Below, piece after piece: positions 58,208 to 64,000 of a stretch of DNA of 64,000 nucleotides. The notes under the pieces were generated by a model. That model saw only the letters and a program-made list of their open reading frames with translations, ran no database searches and was not told the origin of the DNA. This DNA is from Eopsaltria australis (lineage: Eukaryota; Chordata; Aves; Passeriformes; Petroicidae). Both the position numbers and the translations under genes were made by a program. Positions within the stretch are counted from its first letter, which is position 1. The number at the start of each line of letters is the position of its first letter. The stretch spans positions 176,828 to 240,827 of the forward strand of contig JAVTVJ010001758.1 of NCBI GenBank assembly GCA_034509425.1, given 5' to 3'.

Positions 58208-58270
58208 GAAGAGGAGTAATAAAATATTTTTAGTGGACACCAGGCATCCAGACAGGATCAACCTAGCACC
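58208..58270 (+). repeat. Old ERV-L-type LTR, copy 2, right end
   Basis: Continues the LTR broken at 51944, ending in GGATCAACCTAGCACC, the counterpart of the CCAGACAGG end in copy 1. The flanks read TTTAGAT on the left and ATTAGAT on the right, possibly a worn duplication. Confidence 0.75.
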
Positions 58271-59820
58271 TATTAGATAAGTCAGCTAGGTTCTATATGC
58301 CATATAATTATTTTTACAAATAAGTCCACTTAGGAGATATTAAAAGTTACTCCAGTGGGTGCCAACTTTACCTAAATCATCTTCATATTATTTAAAATAT
58401 AAAGACCTGGTGAAGAAAATGAGAAAACTCACATCTGAGCTTATAGTACTTGATCACACTAACTTCAGAGGAAAAAAATAATAAAAAACGGTTTAACATT
58501 TTTTAAGAAAGTTGGAAAAAACTCCAAAATTTAGCTAATTTCCAACTATCAGGAGCATACAACTAAGCAGCAGTGGATATTAGTCATTAGTGTAATTGTG
58601 TTGTTCAGATGAGATTGTTATTGTAACTGGATGGGTACTACCATCCCTGGATAGTTCCTCAGATAGACATGGGACAAGTCTTAATCTAATGCACTATACT
58701 TTGAAAGAAATGGAGAAAATTCTTGAAACTTATTTTGCAAGCACAAATATCTGTTTTAACATTGCAGCAATTAGAAAGGAAAAGGATGAACATTTGCAAC
58801 ATGTTAAAAGATGTGTCAAGGTAGACTCTTTATACCTGCTCGGTTGCCTGCATCTCAAGACAGGCTAGGAACCATATGGTATTTATTCCTCACAGGGTGT
58901 TGTTTCCTCCACAGCTGAAACTCCCTTGTTCCCTTAATCCAGGCATATTCCCTCATGATGACACCTGGACTATGAGAAGGACCCAAGGAGAAGGCTGAGC
59001 CCTTTGAATCTCTTGGTCAGATAAGGATTTGGTAAACAGCAGGGAAAAAGGCGAGCTTGTAAAACAGTCTGATTTTAGTTTATATTGGCTCAGAGACAAG
59101 AGAGTTGGAAACAAAATACCAGAGCAATTATATGTTCTTTGGAAAGAAAATTGAGATGCATAAAATTGCCATAATTATCTTCACTGACTCAATTTATTTT
59201 AAATTCATTATTTTTTGCAGTATATAATATGAGTTCAAATGTGACATGACTATCACTAACTGAACATTATTGAGGTTGGATGATAGAAATTTATTCTTTT
59301 CTTGAATCTCATTTTTTGATCAGTTATTAAAGGTACCTCTCAAAGTATGTATAAATTATTTGCAATCAAAGTTCTTGTGAAAAAAAACTCAGATAAAAAC
59401 AAAAGAACAATTTTAAAATTGAATTATCTTCATCAATTCCTTAATTCAAAGCAGCAATAGATTTAAACATACAGTACGTATGCACTCTTGATTAATATTG
59501 AATCTAATTATGTACTTACTGTAAAATCTTTTATTCTGCTCTTGCAAAAAAAAAGGCATCACCACAATGATGCAAACAGACATCAGACCATTGTGTTTTG
59601 AAACACACAGGAGTTGTTCTACCCCATAACTCATATAAAAGATTCTTTAAAAAACCATCTTCATTTTATTCTTCAAAATGTGTTATCCCTCCTTTCCTTG
59701 CTGCTTATAATCTCAATTATATTTGTGTGCAAGAGACAGGTAGAGAAAGGTGAAGGAGGGGGAAAACTACTGTCATATAAAAGCAAGATTTTAACTTTTT
59801 TACTTACATAAAAGTAGGGA
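58271..59820. other. AT-rich DNA, no gene seen
   Basis: Only short chance frames. Confidence 0.5.
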
Positions 59821-59896
59821 CAACCCCCCCATCCCCCCACCCCAAACCTCCAATATATAAACAAACAAACCCCCCTCTTCCCCCAAAAAACTCCAA
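59821..59896. repeat. C-rich tract
   Basis: Several runs of four to seven C separated by one to a few bases, then more C runs near 59869-59885. The minus strand could form a G-quadruplex. Confidence 0.7.
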
Positions 59897-61261
59897 GCCC
59901 AAACAGATCCCAAACAGTTAATCTCAGCAGTTACCCTTAGGGTAATTATTTACTGTCTTTCTGTGGCACTCACTTAACTGAAGTGCACTTTTTTATTCCC
60001 TTTAAAATTTATTATGAAAACCTGTGAAAATGCTACTTGTGGGAATCTGGGAAATCCATGACTTAATCTTTTGTATTTGTTTAAATAAGGTATCCACGTA
60101 CCATTGCTTTCCCAGTGGTAAACATGTTGTTCCCACTGATAGCATAGGGGTCAAAATGATTTTGGTTTTAGTGGTAGTTTTAGGTTGTGGGATCGATAAG
60201 CCTTGTAGGCCTTAGGTGTTGTTTTGTTAGAAGGGTAGTCACGAGAATGAGAACCACACCTGTGTGCTTTTCCATGACGATTACTTACGACAAGATTAAT
60301 GAAATGATTGCGTAGGAAATATGAGTAAGAATAATAATTCACTTGCAACAATCCTGGGAAATGTAAGGGGGTAGTAAGAAAGGGGGGCTGAAACTTATGC
60401 TTGAATGAAAACAATGTATCCGATAGAGTGGTGTTGAATTAATGGTTAACTGATGATCGTAAGCTGGTAATAGTATAAAATGTGTTCATTTTCAAATCCA
60501 TGGCGGAGCTTGATCTGGGTCCGAAGACCCCTGCTCCCAGGGCCCTTTTATTAAAGCACCCATATAATCATTCCGTGATTGTGTTTTCTTATGCTAACAC
60601 CACCAGGTTGCATATGCCTTTGTTACTGTGGTCTGGCAGTAATGAGCAGCTGTTATTTGTAAAGGCAATTAGAAATGACCAAGAGACCTATTCAGTTGTA
60701 ATGTTGTAAAATTACTCAGCATAAGTAGTTGGCCTAACAGGAACACAAGACTGTAAGAAATATTTGCAGAAAATGTTTTTATTTCTCGATGCCATAAAAG
60801 AAAAGGAAAAAGAAACGGAATTTAATTTTTTTCTGTCTATAAACACTAGATGAAGAATTAAGGTATTACTCAAGTCAAATAAAGTACTGTCTGAACTGGT
60901 AAATAAGTGGTTTCAAAAAGTACATATATTTCTCTCCCTTTGAATTAAACTGAGAATAATATCTGCATGAACACTAACTCAACTTGTGATAAGTGGACAT
61001 CAAGTGGCTGTGATTTCTGTCTTGGAAAGGCCATTTCTTTCACAATTGAAATTCTGAAGCCTGGAGACTGCATTATCTTCCAGGTACAATAGCTTCTGCT
61101 GAAGTCAGAATTGGGAAAAGGCGTGACTCTAGTATTCACAACATGCTATACTTAACTGAAAGACTGAAAATTAATATTAAGTCTGATAAGATTTAATTAA
61201 TTACTCTACAATGAGAAGTTTATGCACTGATATGCTCCAGCCCTGGATTTGAGCTAAAAAA
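59897..61261. other. Unassigned DNA
   Basis: No supported gene. A small frame at 60482-60709 has no recognisable domain. Confidence 0.5.
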
Positions 61262-61350
61262 CAGTAGGAAGCCAAGGGAAGTAATACCCTGCTCGGTGCT
61301 GGTGAGACTCAGCTGGGCCACCATCTCCAGTGGTGCACTCTCTGGTATGG
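61262..61350 (+). repeat. Probable CR1 fragment
   Basis: AGGGAAGTAATACCCTGCTC followed by GGTGCTGGTGAGACTCAGCT resembles a stretch of CR1 upstream of its 3' end. Short and diverged. Confidence 0.55.
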
Positions 61351-61680
61351 CAGAGATCAGTAACACAGATTTATAAATTCCAGATGGAACATTAAACTTA
61401 CATCAAGGACAAAATAAAATTCTAGATAAATAGTTTTTAACTTTTCTAAATGCAGTAGCAATTTGTTTAAACACGACCAAAAAATACTTAATTTTAATTT
61501 TTTATAGAAATAAGGAGCAGAAGAATTAGATCAAATCAGTAAATTAGTATACAAAAGGAAATTTATTTTAGAAAGTAAATATATTTAATTAACATATAAT
61601 TTTAAATTATGAAAACGTGTTATACATATTGCCAAACACACAATTTGTCATTTGTTTGGCATAGACCAGGCTGTTATTTG
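61351..61680. other. AT-rich DNA, no gene seen
   Basis: About 330 bases between the probable CR1 fragment and the solo LTR duplication. No gene or recognised repeat. Confidence 0.5.
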
Positions 61681-61686
61681 CACAAC

Positions 61687-62270
61687 TGTTGCATTCCCTG
61701 CCTTTGTCCTGCCCTGATACCGGCGGCAGAGCACTAGCGTGAACCTGGGAGGCCGTTCACGTTCTGGAAGGCTTCCCCGGTGAGCCGACGATGGGCACCG
61801 CTAGTCCGCGTTCGGTCTGGGGAGATGTTGCCCTCAGAGCACGGCAAGACAGCAAAGAACTCCCAGAGAAGGAGGACTCTTAGTATGTGAATTTGGGAGG
61901 TTTATTACCCCCAAGGGAGCACAGGGACCAAGAGCCCAGAACAGCTCATTACATGGGTATTTAAGGGAGGAACAACATCCAATAAACTGAGGGCAGAGGG
62001 GCAATACAAAGGAGGGACCAGGGTGCATGGTCGAATGAGGTTTAGGGAGGGGAGGGGGGAAGAGAGAACAACGGATGAACAAGGGAGTAACAGGGAATTT
62101 CCCAAAACGGAGAAACATAACAGACAAATCAAGGAACCAATAGCAGGAACTTGGGGTTCGTGACTTGGTGGTCCAAACCACTGTCTCTGGCAGCTCCGGG
62201 GGGAAGCTCTCTGTCTGTGGAACATTCCACTGGAAGTCCTTGTCCTTACTGGTTCAGGACCACCCCAACA
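61687..62270 (-). mobile_element. Solo LTR, family A
   Basis: 584 bp flanked by a perfect six-base duplication CACAAC (61681-61686 and 62271-62276). Very similar to 10222-10813. Confidence 0.95.
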
Positions 62271-62276
62271 CACAAC

Positions 62277-63622
62277 ATAAACAGAAACCTGCTCTGGCAT
62301 TTCACCAAACTGAACTGAAACATGTTGTGTGATATATCGCATAACATTCTCCAAGTATTATCTAATTTTCTCTTCTGATACTCTTCCCTGAACCACAGAA
62401 TACATTCCCATGCCATAAGAATACATTTGAATTGGCTTCCTGTTTTTGTTTTCGGACCTTATAGATAACAGCTTAATGAGCCTCATTTTTAAGAGCAAAT
62501 GGGAGTTTCTAGTCTGACTGCTTAGAGGTTTTTGCTTTTTACTGAACTAATTTAGAACTGCAAAGAAAAAGAAAATCAAGAGATTCAAAGGATAGGAATA
62601 AGTTAAGGCAATCATGAACCTTCCAAGGAAGAAAGAAAACAGGATTTTATAATAAAGAGCAGGGAAAATTAATCAAAACCTGGAAGCATTTTCCAGCATA
62701 TTTTCCGGCATGGGTTGAAGATTAATCTCTGTATAATACAACCAGAGTATTATGCACACTGTACACCAACTACTGCCTTTGAAAAATATGTATAAGTAGA
62801 AATTAATTAATTTGAAGGCTGTCATATTATGTCTGCAGGTGAGTAGAACTCTGAAAGCAGAATGAAAAATTTTACATTAGTAGATTATTCTATGACGAGT
62901 TACTTCATATTCCTTTCTTAAAAATTTATCTTTAGTACTCAAAAAAGAATTTCCATTTGCAGAAATAACTATGTAATTAAATAGTAGTTAAATTAATTCA
63001 TTAATTTGTCAAATGCCACATCATTGTCTTGGTCTTCCCAAAGAGCAAGTTCTGCATAAAACAGCAAATTAAGTGAAGCATCAGAGATACTGAAGATGCA
63101 CAGGGCATCTAAAGGATCTCCTCATAATCCATTAATTATTAAATTCTCTTCTTACTCTGCAGAGTAAGTGGAAAAAGTAATTCATTCCTTCTCCCAGTAA
63201 AAAATAGGGAAATAAATAGTAACAAATTTCTGGGTTTAGTTTTGGTGTTTTTTTTTTTTTTTGGGTTTTTTTTTAGAAAGAAAAACAAAGATCCTCAAAG
63301 TATATATCCCAGCAAATCCAACAGAAAACTCAGTAAATATGTTTATACCTATGAAATATTTGGACCTTCTACTGGTATCCATGAGTGGCTTTAATGGTAG
63401 AAGATTAGCATATATAATTATGACACCATTGAAATCAATGAAAATATTCCCATAAGTGCCAGGGGGTGAAGATTTCCCATTTCAATTATTCACATTCCTT
63501 CAACTTACCCTGTAACTAAAACTTAATACTTGCTTATAATGTTATTTTTTAAAAATTTTAATTGTGCTTAATTTTCCTTGATTTATATACTGTCAAAAAC
63601 TTTGAAGTTTTAAATGTCTAAG
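62277..63622. other. AT-rich DNA, no gene seen
   Basis: Only short chance frames and T-runs near 63249-63275. Confidence 0.5.
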
Positions 63623-64000
63623 TGTCCTGGTTTGAAGGACAGGTGTCTGTTAAGGAAGACAGGAGCCTCCCTTGGAATGGGAAACTGTAACCCCTCTCCC
63701 TCTGAATTATTATTATAAATTTGAAATCAAGAGGCTCTCAGGCAAAGATATGGGAATAGGAATAACAGTTCTTTACTACTATCTAAAACAAAGCTAACAA
63801 ATAACAACTATAACGTTAACCAACAAACAGAACCAGAAACCCAGTGGCAGCCTGCTTGGCCTCAGGCACCTTTTCCCTTTGGTGCAGTTCCAGTCACAGC
63901 CTGCAGGGGGCACTCTGGGTGTGATCTCAGGTAGCACACGGCAATGGCAGCTGCCCGAGGCAGGGAGGGATGGAGGAGAGCCTTTGTTCCACAGACCCTC
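63623..64000 (-). repeat. LTR, cut by the window end
   Basis: The plus strand starts TGTCCTGGTTTGAAGGACAG, which would be the reverse complement of an LTR 3' end; the style is common in songbird genomes. The rest lies beyond the window, so the orientation and solo or proviral state are not settled. Confidence 0.6.

Noticed and set aside
60020..60720. A possible mitochondrial insertion or processed gene
   Set aside because: Base composition differs slightly, but no mitochondrial gene, tRNA or protein domain can be recognised.
1..64000. CRISPR arrays, bacterial operons or tRNA/rRNA genes
   Set aside because: No direct-repeat/spacer arrays or RNA-gene signatures were seen; the content is that of an animal genome.

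Overview
The window looks like bird DNA, most likely from a songbird. CR1 LINE fragments, several avian LTR families and a very high load of endogenous retroviruses (ERVs) all point that way. I found no host protein-coding gene. Every long reading frame I can assign is retroviral, or lies in low-complexity purine repeats. A gene desert or a repeat-rich chromosome such as the W would fit, but the sequence alone cannot decide.

Positions 1-22438 are a nest of proviruses. ERV1 (1-8579, + strand, 5' LTR cut by the window edge) has betaretrovirus-like gag, pro and pol in three frames, joined by two -1 slip sites, followed by an alpharetrovirus-like env. Its 3' LTR sits inside the reverse transcriptase of a minus-strand ERV-L provirus, ERV-L1 (8580-12279). 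ERV-L1 also carries a solo LTR (10222-10813, 6-bp target duplication TAGCCC) in its gag. Next comes ERV2 (about 12470-17938, +), a relative of ERV1 without its 5' end or env, and itself hit by a solo ERV-L LTR (16405-16975, duplication CGAGC). ERV2 abuts ERV-L3 (17939-22438, +), a close relative of ERV-L1 that lacks its 5' half.

From 22439 to 50909 the DNA is mostly AT-rich and without recognisable genes, broken by solo LTRs (24831-25402, 30382-31029, 36439-37067, 40334-40985), older LTR-like remnants, CR1 fragments and a GAAAA-type purine block that several LTRs have invaded (35712-39770). From 50910 to 58270 an old ERV-L-type LTR is split by a complete minus-strand ERV-L provirus, ERV-L4 (51945-58202, duplication CTGAA). 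The remainder to 64000 is mainly unassigned AT-rich DNA with a solo LTR (61687-62270, duplication CACAAC) and the start of another LTR at 63623.

The most interesting signals are: the gag-UAG-pol arrangement shared by all three ERV-L copies; a hydrophobic open segment before or at the start of their gag; TQT-type repeats in one gag that resemble dynein light chain LC8 sites; a G-to-A biased mutation pattern in ERV-L4; and the beta/alpha mosaic structure of ERV1. None of the proviruses appears replication competent: each carries stops, frameshifts or lost catalytic residues.
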